Shown in pieces: positions 1-6,569 of a DNA stretch of 8,368 nt. Under the pieces are notes generated by a model that worked only from the letters and a program-made list of their open reading frames with translations, did no database searches and was not told the DNA's origin. The DNA lies in NCBI GenBank assembly GCA_030666885.1, contig DAOUWY010000065.1, positions 1 to 8,368 of the forward strand, given 5' to 3'. The translations under genes were made by a program, and so were the position numbers. The DNA comes from Methanosarcinales archaeon (lineage in GTDB: Archaea; Halobacteriota; Methanosarcinia; Methanosarcinales; Methanocomedenaceae). Numbering within the stretch: the stretch's first letter is position 1; each line of letters opens with the position of its first letter.

Positions 1-297
1 ATACTCAACAAAAAGACCACCTCCCTCCAGGTCCCGCTCATCAACGTCCCCCTCTCCCTCCTTGCACTGGCCCGCATGATCAGGCAAGACTTCAACATTA
101 TCATCTTCAACGCCGTGACCGACCCCGATTATATCAGGCAGATACTGGAAGCCTGCCAGGACGCCCTCTGTCTTGCTGTCAGCAGCATGACCTGCTACCA
201 GATCAGGGACGGCCTCAATGTATGCGCCGCTGTCAGGAAGCAGTATCCTGACCTGCCTATTATCTGGGGCGGGTACCACCCGTTTTTCGCTGCATAA
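1..297 (+). pseudogene. Truncated B12-binding-domain remnant of a radical SAM protein
   Basis: The frame is open from base 1, so the true start lies outside the window; the ATG at 76 is probably internal. The 98 visible codons match the cobalamin-binding (Rossmann-like) N-terminal domain of B12-dependent radical SAM enzymes. A PLSLLALA-type segment at the beginning resembles the usual P-x-G-L-x-x-LA opening. It is followed by an alternating hydrophobic strand (NIIIFNAV), a LAVSSMT strand-loop, and the hallmark WGGYHP motif just before the end. In full-length members this motif is followed by the domain end, a CxxxCxxC iron-sulfur radical SAM domain and usually several hundred more residues. 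Here TAA comes four codons after GGYHP, and no continuation is seen in any frame. Base composition drops sharply right after the stop, which fits a rearrangement junction. A free-standing B12-binding-like small protein is a less likely alternative. Confidence 0.6.
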
Positions 298-330
298 GCT
301 AAAAGTACCATTGAAAATAATTCTACACTG

Positions 331-852
331 ATGCTCAATGTAGTAAATGTGGTAATCACTGCCGACCTTGGCATACCATTGGATCTGGCAGATATTGCAA
401 CTAAACTCAATGTACCATACAATCCAAAGAAATTTGACGGCATAGTTTATAGGACTTACCGCCCACGGTCTACCACGATTTTTTTAAAGAACGGTAAAGT
501 CGTATGCAACCTGAAAAAAATCGAGGAAATAAAGAAGTGGCAGCCTGTTTTTGAAGATATTCTAAAAATAGTTGGCATTGAGCATGCTGGAATTGAGATT
601 GAAGTGCAGAATATCGTCACAACTGCAGACCTGGGAAGACCCCTTGATCTAACACACCTGACAGTACAGCTCGGACTTGAAAATGTTGATTATCATCCCG
701 AAAGTTTTGTCGGGCTTGTGTACCGGGTACCTGAATATAATGCCACGCTTATGATATTCAGGACCGGTAAGGTCAATATTTTAGGCACAAAAAAACCAGG
801 CGACGCAGAACATGCTTTCAATAAATTACGAAACATCATAAAAAACGATTAA
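331..852 (+). CDS. Divergent TATA-binding protein (TBP) paralogue
   Basis: This 173-residue protein is about the length of archaeal TBP (roughly 180). It shows the two-fold internal repeat of the DNA-binding saddle. Repeat 1 (about 4-85) has VVITADLGIPLDL, then KKFDGIVYR and IFLKNGKVVC. Repeat 2 (about 92-171) has QNIVTTADLGRPLDL, then ESFVGLVYR and IFRTGKV. The four phenylalanines that intercalate in TBP-TATA complexes appear kept at F35, F51, F126 and F143. The usual TGAKS turn after the second strand is degraded in both halves (NLKK in repeat 1, ILGTKKP in repeat 2). The normally acidic stirrup and C-terminal surroundings also differ, so this is probably a secondary paralogue rather than the main TBP. 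ATG 331 is the only canonical in-frame start after the preceding stop, and no Shine-Dalgarno is evident. GC is about 38% over 301-600 by hand count, against about 54% just upstream. Confidence 0.85.
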   Translation: MLNVVNVVITADLGIPLDLADIATKLNVPYNPKKFDGIVYRTYRPRSTTIFLKNGKVVCNLKKIEEIKKWQPVFEDILKIVGIEHAGIEIEVQNIVTTADLGRPLDLTHLTVQLGLENVDYHPESFVGLVYRVPEYNATLMIFRTGKVNILGTKKPGDAEHAFNKLRNIIKND

Positions 853-857
853 ATTAG

Positions 858-867
858 AAATGTATAT
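858..867 (+). promoter_or_regulatory. Candidate TATA box of the mtr operon
   Basis: An aaatgtatat stretch, preceded by a purine-rich run that could act as a BRE, lies about 30 bases before the mtrE ATG at 894. That is the usual archaeal TATA-to-TSS distance, so transcription could start at or just before the ATG. mtrE lacks a well-placed Shine-Dalgarno, which would fit a leaderless or very short leader. The assignment rests on position and AT content only. Confidence 0.4.
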
Positions 868-872
868 CGGGA

Positions 873-889
873 AGTTAGGTATTCTAACT
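873..889 (+). promoter_or_regulatory. Inverted repeat between TATA-like box and mtrE (possible operator)
   Basis: The sequence agttag-gtatt-ctaact has perfect 6-bp arms around a 5-base spacer. It ends four bases before the mtrE ATG. If the box at 858-867 is the TATA element, the repeat overlaps the expected transcription start, a classic position for an archaeal repressor. It could equally be a weak RNA hairpin or chance. Confidence 0.35.
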
Positions 890-893
890 CTTC

Positions 894-1778
894 ATGTTCC
901 AGATATTACTCCTGGGCAGTGCCCTTGCCGGGCTCCTTGCATTTTTGGCAGGTATATTTGAGAACGAAGACTCTGATGCCGGTTCTGCCAGCAACCCAAA
1001 CTCACAGGTACAACTGGCACCCCAGATTGAACACCTGCACAGGTATTACAACAAGGCCATAGCAGGCGAGCCCCCCCAGAATGCCCTATGGGCGGCACTG
1101 GCTGCAACAGTAGCTTACATTTTATATACACGCATAGGACTAGACCCGGTACCAGGAGTTATTCTCGGTGCCGTGGTCGGGGCGCTCATTACAGCAATAT
1201 TACAGGGAATGTACGGCAGCCTTGCCCACATCTCCCGCATCGCCAGCATGAAGAACTTCAAGCAAATGCTCTACTGGGACTGCCTACTCTCTCCCCTGCC
1301 CCTTTCCATGGCATATACCTTCCTCACCGCCCTGTGCCTGACCCTGCTGTCCTTCGTCATCCACGGTCTGCTTGGCAGCCCCTTCCCTGTCCCTCTCATA
1401 GCCATGTTCCTCGGGTTCACCCTTGGTGCCATTGCATCCTCAACCGGTGATGTTCATTACGGGGCCGAGCGGCTGTACCAGCACTACAAGTTCGGGTCAG
1501 GCATCGCCATATCCAAGCAGGGGGATATTGATGTGAAAGGGGAATACGGCTACCGCAACTCTGTGGACACCCCCTACTTTACCCTGCGCTTCGGCGGACC
1601 CGTGACAGGACTGACCTTCGGGCTGCTCATATTCATTGACGCCCTTTCCAGGATATCCGGCAGTGTGTGGACTTCCGTCATCCTTGAATTTTTAATAATC
1701 GCACTCATACTTATAGTCATAATCTTTCTTGAAAAATATACACGGAACCGCTACGGTCCCTTTGAGGAGGGGAAATAA
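894..1778 (+). CDS. mtrE: Methyl-H4MPT:coenzyme M methyltransferase subunit E
   Basis: MtrE is a large integral membrane subunit of the Mtr complex, which couples methyl transfer from methyl-H4MPT to coenzyme M with Na+ export (reversibly). The 294-residue product fits the family (about 295-305). Family signatures are SNPNSQVQLAPQ near residues 33-44, RYYNKAIAGEPP soon after, and SSTGDVHYGAER around 183-194. The conserved membrane-embedded aspartate (D186) lies within the last of these and is a plausible Na+ site. FGGPVTGLTFG and a terminal NRYGPF follow. Hydrophobic segments are visible near 4-22, 65-107, 137-158, 165-182, 233-250 and 257-278. It is the first gene of the operon and follows a 41-base promoter-like gap. 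Its stop abuts the mtrD ATG with no spacer. A run of seven C at 1071-1077 keeps the frame. Confidence 0.96.
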   Translation: MFQILLLGSALAGLLAFLAGIFENEDSDAGSASNPNSQVQLAPQIEHLHRYYNKAIAGEPPQNALWAALAATVAYILYTRIGLDPVPGVILGAVVGALITAILQGMYGSLAHISRIASMKNFKQMLYWDCLLSPLPLSMAYTFLTALCLTLLSFVIHGLLGSPFPVPLIAMFLGFTLGAIASSTGDVHYGAERLYQHYKFGSGIAISKQGDIDVKGEYGYRNSVDTPYFTLRFGGPVTGLTFGLLIFIDALSRISGSVWTSVILEFLIIALILIVIIFLEKYTRNRYGPFEEGK

Positions 1779-2507
1779 ATGGACCCCGTCTCTTTAATGT
1801 TATTCATAATCGCAGGCGGCGTGCTGGTAGGTATATGCGTACATTTCATCCCTGCCAGTGCAGTGGGTGCCATGTCCGCATCCACAGGTATTGCCACAGG
1901 CCCTTCCATGCTCTCATTCGGCGCCGGACTTACCGGCATCCTGTCAGCTTCCTTTGCCCTTGATTCGGGTCCGGTTGCAATGCTGGCCTCAGGAGCTGCC
2001 GGTTCGGCACTGATGATAGTCCTGACCATACTGGGCGGCAACCTGGTGAATGCCTTTGGCACAGGCGTACCCCCTGTCTCAGGCCAGACCGCCAGCGGGC
2101 AGTCACTGCTTGGCAGCAGCACAAAAGACGTGATCACAGGATGGGAACAGAAACCCTTTGTTACTCCAGGCACAGACGGCCACGGCATGCCCGCACAAAC
2201 TGCAATAAGCGGCATCATTGGCGGAATATTGGGAGGAGTAGGAGGTGCCATGGTGTTCCTGGGAGTACATTTCCTGATCGTACCAATAAGCCAGGAAACA
2301 GCAGCTTTTTCCGGGATGGTAGCAGCAGGCATATTCCTCATAAACTGCGTACTGCCTGCATATACCCTTGTGGGAAAGACCGAAGGCTTGTTCGACAGGA
2401 AGATGCTGACAATCCCAAAAACATTCCTGTCATGCCTTATCGTCAGCACATTCCTTGCACTAATAATATACTCGGTATCAACATATGCATCAATGGGGGC
2501 GGTCTGA
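1779..2507 (+). CDS. mtrD: Methyl-H4MPT:coenzyme M methyltransferase subunit D
   Basis: MtrD is the second of the three large membrane subunits (E, D, C) that form the Na+-translocating part of Mtr. This 242-residue protein carries the family features: GGVLVGICVHFIPA at about 13-26, a glycine/alanine-rich helix with ATGPSMLSFGAGLTG, and a GGNLVNAFGTG-VPPVSG segment. Next come VTPGTDGHGMP and the glycine-rich helix SGIIGGILGGVGG, then two further hydrophobic helices to the C-terminus. A strong ribosome binding site (gaggagggg, 1764-1772) inside the end of mtrE precedes the ATG. The start directly follows the mtrE stop, so translation is probably coupled. Confidence 0.95.
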   Translation: MDPVSLMLFIIAGGVLVGICVHFIPASAVGAMSASTGIATGPSMLSFGAGLTGILSASFALDSGPVAMLASGAAGSALMIVLTILGGNLVNAFGTGVPPVSGQTASGQSLLGSSTKDVITGWEQKPFVTPGTDGHGMPAQTAISGIIGGILGGVGGAMVFLGVHFLIVPISQETAAFSGMVAAGIFLINCVLPAYTLVGKTEGLFDRKMLTIPKTFLSCLIVSTFLALIIYSVSTYASMGAV

Positions 2508-3260
2508 ATGAGTACGGAAACCCCTGGAACATCGGGTGGTCCTCACATCCAGTCCCACAAATTATTCATAGTTTCAATGATCACAGGACTGGCAGCCATC
2601 TTCCTTCAAGGATATACGGGTACCTATGTCTTTATTTTAATTCCACTTATCTGGCCTGCGTTCATAGGCAGCGCCAACGGCGTGCGCAGCCTGGCAAGCT
2701 ACGGCCTGGGCACTGGCACCTCGTCCATAGGGTACTGGGGAACGGCGGTAGGTGCAACAGCCGTATATACCGGAATGCTGCTGGGAATGAATCCTATAGT
2801 TGAGATTGCCATAGCCCTGGCAGGCGGTGCCATCACAGGCATCTGTGCCCAGAAGATCATCAAGATGAGAATCCCGGTAATGATAAGGGAAAGCGCCATA
2901 CTGGCAGCATCCACAGCCGTGATAATCAGGTTTCTTGCAGGACTGTTCCCTGAACAGGTGACCCTGTTATACCCGCTGTTGTATATTGCCGTGACCCTGG
3001 CTGTCCTGCACCCGTACAACGGCAGCATGGGAGCCGGTGAGAACCAGCGCAGAACACTATGGCTGTCGGGTGTGGAAGCATCCATGACCACAGCAGTATT
3101 CGGACTTGTACTGCTGCTCATGGCCCCTTCCCCGACAAGTGCCGGGATAATTCTGGTAAGTGCCCTGGGATTTGCAATATGTATCAGGGGCTGGTACCGC
3201 ATGGTGAAAAATGAAATATATGGAATGTCATGGACAGGTTTCCCGCCTGCCGAACATTGA
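2508..3260 (+). CDS. mtrC: Methyl-H4MPT:coenzyme M methyltransferase subunit C
   Basis: MtrC is the third large membrane subunit of the Na+-pumping module. The 250-residue product starts with a hydrophilic, glycine/threonine-rich leader and then a series of hydrophobic helices. Family signatures are VRSLASYGLGTGTSSIG (about 64-80), MRIPVMIRESA (about 122-132), and LHPYNGSMGAGENQRRTL (about 166-183), matching the HPFN-SLGP-E-Q-RTL block of known MtrC. The ATG immediately follows the mtrD TGA, with a G-rich binding site at 2495-2503. The C-terminus ends in a short soluble tail. Confidence 0.95.
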   Translation: MSTETPGTSGGPHIQSHKLFIVSMITGLAAIFLQGYTGTYVFILIPLIWPAFIGSANGVRSLASYGLGTGTSSIGYWGTAVGATAVYTGMLLGMNPIVEIAIALAGGAITGICAQKIIKMRIPVMIRESAILAASTAVIIRFLAGLFPEQVTLLYPLLYIAVTLAVLHPYNGSMGAGENQRRTLWLSGVEASMTTAVFGLVLLLMAPSPTSAGIILVSALGFAICIRGWYRMVKNEIYGMSWTGFPPAEH

Positions 3261-3269
3261 GGTGCCAGA

Positions 3270-3578
3270 ATGTATGCTATAATAGACCAGGATGAAAAGA
3301 TTGCCCTTGACCCATATAACGGCATCATTGCCCAAATGGACGAAGAGCATGTGCTGGCTAATCTAGCTGTCGTATCTGACCGGATAGATACTCTGGAAGC
3401 GGTTGCAGGCGACCTTATGCTCTCTCTTGACCCCAATACCACACCCCTAATCTCCTACCCCAACCGGGAAGGCATATACCTGAATCTGGGCAAGATCACA
3501 AACCTTGTATACGGCCTTATCCTTGGACTGCTCATCAGTGCCATTGCTCTTTATATCCTCTATGGGGGTGACCTGTGA
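3270..3578 (+). CDS. mtrB: Methyl-H4MPT:coenzyme M methyltransferase subunit B
   Basis: MtrB is a small single-span subunit that packs beside MtrA in the complex. The 102-residue product is of family length. It has a soluble acidic N-terminal part and a helix with RIDTLEAVAGDLMLSLDP near 39-56. The diagnostic SYPNREGIY block follows at about 62-70, and one C-terminal transmembrane helix lies at about 78-98. A GGTG at 3261-3264 precedes the ATG, nine bases after the mtrC stop. Its TGA overlaps the mtrA ATG by one base (TGATG). Confidence 0.92.
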   Translation: MYAIIDQDEKIALDPYNGIIAQMDEEHVLANLAVVSDRIDTLEAVAGDLMLSLDPNTTPLISYPNREGIYLNLGKITNLVYGLILGLLISAIALYILYGGDL

Positions 3579-4276
3579 TGGGTTCCACTGTACCCAACTG
3601 GCCCCCTGTCTCTGGTGAATACATAGCAGGTGACCCTGAATCTCAAGCAGCAGTGATCACCCTTGCCAGTGAACTGGACAAGGAACGCCTGACACAGCAC
3701 TGCGCCCTGGTTGGTTCCATGAAGACCGAGAACATCGGTATAGAGAAAGTGGTGGCCAATATTGTTTCCAACACCAATATACGGTACCTGCTGGTATGCG
3801 GCGCAGAGGTTCACGGCCACCTGTCAGGGGATGCCGTTATGGCAATGCACCGCAGCGGCATTGATGAAGAGGGGCGCATTATCGAGGCAAAGGGCGCAAT
3901 TCCATATATTACCAATATTGATATCGACACCATCAATATCTGGCGCAGCCAGGTGGAGGTAATCGACCTGATAAACGTGGAGGACATGGATCGCATCGTG
4001 CAGACCATCGACGGCCTTGCACAAAAGGAAGAGTTCGAAGGCGAGCCGCTGCTGTTATCCTTTGGCGGAGCCGGTGAAACTGTAGAAGAGGGCATGACCG
4101 TCATATCCCCGGAACTGGTCTCGCTGGAGGCAAGGATCAGGGCCATAGAATCAGATGTTAAGGACCTGGGCAAGGTACAGAAGATCATGTCTGGTATGTA
4201 TTCGGGGATGTTCCAGGGTTTTGTCATAGGTTTTGTGATAACGTTCTTACTATTATTGTTGCGGCGGTTGATATGA
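3578..4276 (+). CDS. mtrA: Methyl-H4MPT:coenzyme M methyltransferase subunit A (corrinoid protein)
   Basis: MtrA carries the 5-hydroxybenzimidazolyl-cobamide prosthetic group that takes the methyl from MtrH-bound methyl-H4MPT and passes it to coenzyme M. The 232-residue protein contains the family core KTENIGIEKVVANIVSN-NIRYLLVCGAEVHGHLSG. The axial cobalt-ligand histidine is H81, in GHLSG. GAIPY, EVIDLINVEDM and a helical linker follow, and a single C-terminal transmembrane helix lies at about 212-228. A GTG at 3575 is in frame just before, but GGTGA at 3567-3571 is better spaced (6 bases) for the ATG at 3578, so I choose that start. The loop after the cobamide domain ends in a glutamate-rich, variable stretch, as usual in this family. 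Confidence 0.96.
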   Translation: MGSTVPNWPPVSGEYIAGDPESQAAVITLASELDKERLTQHCALVGSMKTENIGIEKVVANIVSNTNIRYLLVCGAEVHGHLSGDAVMAMHRSGIDEEGRIIEAKGAIPYITNIDIDTINIWRSQVEVIDLINVEDMDRIVQTIDGLAQKEEFEGEPLLLSFGGAGETVEEGMTVISPELVSLEARIRAIESDVKDLGKVQKIMSGMYSGMFQGFVIGFVITFLLLLLRRLI

Positions 4277-4488
4277 AAGAGAAACAGACCATACCCGCTA
4301 TCGGTATTCCGAATACCAGGGAGATCGACAGGATGGTGAAGGACCTGGAGCGCAGGGTCATGATCATAGGCCGGGACCAGCGCACCTTTGCCGGGGTGGG
4401 CCATCCCGCTACCAGGCTGTACCTTGTTGTGGGGCTTATGATAGGATTGCTGCTGTTGCTTTTGGGAGTGATCGGATATGGATTATGA
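4273..4488 (+). CDS. mtrF: Methyl-H4MPT:coenzyme M methyltransferase subunit F
   Basis: MtrF is a small subunit with one membrane anchor; it resembles the C-terminal region of MtrA in some lineages. The 71-residue product has a soluble N-terminal helix region (EIDRMVKDLERRVMIIGRDQ) resembling the MtrF pattern of an amphipathic helix before R-NQ/RDQ. One hydrophobic helix follows at about 49-69. The start overlaps the mtrA stop as ATGA, and its 3' end is overlapped by mtrG. The assignment relies as much on the fixed position between mtrA and mtrG as on sequence. Confidence 0.88.
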   Translation: MKEKQTIPAIGIPNTREIDRMVKDLERRVMIIGRDQRTFAGVGHPATRLYLVVGLMIGLLLLLLGVIGYGL

Positions 4489-4642
4489 TACATTGATGGA
4501 ACGGCTGGATAAGATCGAGAACACTGTTGAATTCTCATCCGGCGAGATACTACAGCATAGGGGGACCATGATCGGCAGGTGGATTGGCATCCTTTACGGT
4601 ATGGTGGCGGCACTGTTACTGGTCAACCTGCTGGGGATTTAG
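4478..4642 (+). CDS. mtrG: Methyl-H4MPT:coenzyme M methyltransferase subunit G (short)
   Basis: This is a 54-residue protein. It reads MDYDTLMERLDKIENTVEF at the start, matching the MtrG core MKRLEKIDEKIEF. A short SSGEILQHRG linker follows, then RWIGILYGMVAALLLVNLLG, matching the conserved G-IGILYG membrane helix. MtrG is a single-span small subunit with an exposed N-terminal helix. The start is supported by a strong ribosome binding site (gggagtga, 4464-4471) six bases upstream, within the mtrF coding end. The overlap with mtrF is 11 bases. It is shorter than the usual 70-80 residues because the extension before the core helix is missing. Confidence 0.9.
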   Translation: MDYDTLMERLDKIENTVEFSSGEILQHRGTMIGRWIGILYGMVAALLLVNLLGI

Positions 4643-4650
4643 GTGATATT

Positions 4651-5571
4651 ATGTTCAAGTATGCTAGGGAGCAGAAGGTAATCGAGATAGGAAATGTGAA
4701 GATAGGGGGCAATGTGGGCGAGAACCCCACAGTATTGGTACCCACCATCTTCTATGATGGTCATAACATAGTGGACGTGGGGCACAACACCTTTGATGAG
4801 AAGAAGGCCGAAGCGAAGATCCGTGAAGTGGAGGAGGCAGGAGATAAGCACCACATACCTTACATCTTCCAGGTTGTGGGCCTGACCCCTGAACTAATGG
4901 TCAAGGGGCTGGACTTTGTGGCCGACCATACCGATGCGCCCCTGATCATAGATTCTGCTGACCTTGAGTCAAGGATAGTGGGCCTGGACCATGTATCAGG
5001 GAACGGCTATGCCAGCCGTACTATGTACAATGCCATCAACATGATGATCGATGAGGAAGAAATTGCAGCACTTACCCGCTCAAAGATAGAGGCCACTGTC
5101 ATACTGGGATTCAATATGCAGGACCCGTCTGTGAAGGCACGGACGGCTCTGCTGGAGGATGGCGGCGGTTTTGTGGATAAGGGGCTTTTGACCATTGCAA
5201 AGGAATGCGGGTTTGAGAAGATACTCTATGACCCCGGAGTGCAGCCCTTTGGTCAGGGCGCAGGTTCTTCATTCAGGCTCCTGTCTGTGGTCAAGGCACT
5301 GTACGGCCTGCCCACTGGTGTGGGTGCCCACAATATCCCAAGTTCATGGGCCTGGCTTCACAAGAATGCTGAAAAGGAGTACCGCAGGATAGCCGATATC
5401 TCGGCCAATACCATCGGAATTACAGCCGGGGCCAACTCGCTGTTCATAGGGCCGGTGGAGAACGCTAAATATGCGGCGCCTGCCGTTGCCATGACAGATA
5501 TCCTGATGGCAGACTCATTGCAGGATTTCGGCATCGAGCATGCAGAGGACCACCCATACGAACTGGCGTGA
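4651..5571 (+). CDS. mtrH: Methyl-H4MPT:coenzyme M methyltransferase subunit H
   Basis: MtrH is the peripheral TIM-barrel subunit that binds methyl-H4MPT and transfers its methyl to the cobamide of MtrA. The 306-residue product starts with MFKYAREQKVIEIGNVKIGG. It then shows GENPTVLVPTIFYDGH, PLIIDSA (barrel strand with Asp/Ser), TMYNAINMM (family YNSIN), VILGFNMQDPSVKAR and the glycine-rich FGQGAGSSFR block. VGAHNIPSSWAW and GPVENAKYAAPAVAMTDILMA follow near the end. An in-frame ATG at 4579 would overlap mtrG. AGGTGA at 4641-4646, just before ATG 4651, and the family N-terminus MFKx decide the start. It is shorter than Methanosarcina MtrH, with compact loops after the first strand. Confidence 0.94.
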   Translation: MFKYAREQKVIEIGNVKIGGNVGENPTVLVPTIFYDGHNIVDVGHNTFDEKKAEAKIREVEEAGDKHHIPYIFQVVGLTPELMVKGLDFVADHTDAPLIIDSADLESRIVGLDHVSGNGYASRTMYNAINMMIDEEEIAALTRSKIEATVILGFNMQDPSVKARTALLEDGGGFVDKGLLTIAKECGFEKILYDPGVQPFGQGAGSSFRLLSVVKALYGLPTGVGAHNIPSSWAWLHKNAEKEYRRIADISANTIGITAGANSLFIGPVENAKYAAPAVAMTDILMADSLQDFGIEHAEDHPYELA

Positions 5572-5580
5572 GGTCTGGAT

Positions 5581-6567
5581 ATGGTACACTTTGGTATTGA
5601 GTTTTTGGCAAATGAAACTGCAGATACACTGGCAGATATGATACGTTTCTCTGAAGAGAACGGTATTGAATATGCCTGGATCACTGACCACTACAACAAC
5701 CGTGACTCGTTCTCGCTGCTCACATACATAGCGGCAAGGACCACATCTATTAAACTGGGTACCGGGGTCACTAATCCATACACACGGACAGCCCCGCAAC
5801 TGGCATCAGCCATCGCCACCGTGGACGAGACTTCTGGAGGCAGGGCTGTGTTTGGTATCGGGCCTGGCGATAAGATGACCTTTGAGAACCTGGGCGTGCA
5901 CTGGACTAAGCCCTTGCAGACCGTCAGGGAGACCGTGGAAGTGGTGAGGCGGCTTACGTTGGGTGAACCTGTTTCATTTGATGGTGATGTTATCTCGATA
6001 AAAAAGGCAAAGCTCGATCTCGGCAGTCGCTCAGTGCCAGTGTATGTCGGCGCCCAGGGTCCTGGAATGCTCAGGCTTGCGGGCGAGATAGGGGACGGTG
6101 CGCTGGTGAATGCCTCCCATCCCAGGGATTTTGAATTCGCAGTTAAGTTGTTGAAGGAAGGGGTGGCTGGCCGGGACTTCTCACAGTTCGATGTAGGGGC
6201 GTATACGAGTTTTTCAGTGGCCGGGAACAGGGATGAGGCCGTAGCTGCTGCCAGGCCCGTGGTAGCATTCATCACGGCGGGCTCGCCGCCCGATGTGATA
6301 AAGCGACACGGCATACCTGAGGAAGATTATTCAAGACTCACATCGGCTTTTAAAGACGGGTTCAAACAGGCCGTCAGGGCCGTGACAGATGATATGATCT
6401 CAGCGTTTTCCATCTGCGGTACTCCTGATGACTGTATCGGGCAGATACATGACCTGACAGGTGCAGGAGTAACGCAGGTTATCCCTGGCTCTCCCCTGGG
6501 TCCTGACAAGAAAAAATCCATTCAATTGATCGGTAAGGAAATAATTCCTGAATTTAAGGAAGAATAA
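5581..6567 (+). CDS. mer: F420-dependent methylene-tetrahydromethanopterin reductase
   Basis: Mer reversibly reduces methylene-H4MPT to methyl-H4MPT with reduced coenzyme F420, producing the substrate of Mtr in the methanogenic direction. It is a cytoplasmic TIM-barrel enzyme of the bacterial luciferase-like superfamily. The 328-residue length equals that of known Mer. Signatures are HFGIEFLANE at the start, EYAWITDHYNNRD (about 30-42), IKLGTGVTNPYTR (about 57-69), FGIGPGDKMTFE, YVGAQGPGM, DGALVNASHP, VVAFITAGSPP, GTPDD and GVTQVIPGSPLGPDK near the C-terminus. It begins nine bases after the mtrH stop, with GAGGT at 5570-5574 as a modest binding site. The closeness suggests co-transcription with mtr, so two successive pathway steps share one unit. 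Confidence 0.96.
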   Translation: MVHFGIEFLANETADTLADMIRFSEENGIEYAWITDHYNNRDSFSLLTYIAARTTSIKLGTGVTNPYTRTAPQLASAIATVDETSGGRAVFGIGPGDKMTFENLGVHWTKPLQTVRETVEVVRRLTLGEPVSFDGDVISIKKAKLDLGSRSVPVYVGAQGPGMLRLAGEIGDGALVNASHPRDFEFAVKLLKEGVAGRDFSQFDVGAYTSFSVAGNRDEAVAAARPVVAFITAGSPPDVIKRHGIPEEDYSRLTSAFKDGFKQAVRAVTDDMISAFSICGTPDDCIGQIHDLTGAGVTQVIPGSPLGPDKKKSIQLIGKEIIPEFKEE

Positions 6568-6569
6568 AT

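Noticed and set aside
195..443. Reverse-strand small open frame spanning the radical SAM fragment and TBP gene
   Set aside because: It crosses the composition boundary and lies opposite two recognised coding frames, with no recognisable features.
1071..1077. Run of seven C in mtrE as a possible frameshift site
   Set aside because: The family block NKAIAGEPPQNA reads through it in frame, so the gene is intact.
1751..2449. Long reverse-strand open frame across mtrD
   Set aside because: It is antisense to a clearly identified mtrD, has low-complexity Pro/Ala/Thr-rich translation and no recognisable domain; it is a composition shadow.
2141..2803. 220-codon + strand open frame across the mtrD/mtrC junction
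   Set aside because: It is out of frame with both confirmed genes; the translation is Arg/His/Asn-rich without hydrophobic pattern or domain, so it is a shadow.
2699..3442. Long reverse-strand open frame across mtrC and mtrB
   Set aside because: It lies opposite two well-supported membrane subunits, with no motif and no binding site.
5691..6314. Reverse-strand 207-codon open frame inside mer
   Set aside because: Antisense to mer, Ser/Pro-rich, no family resemblance.
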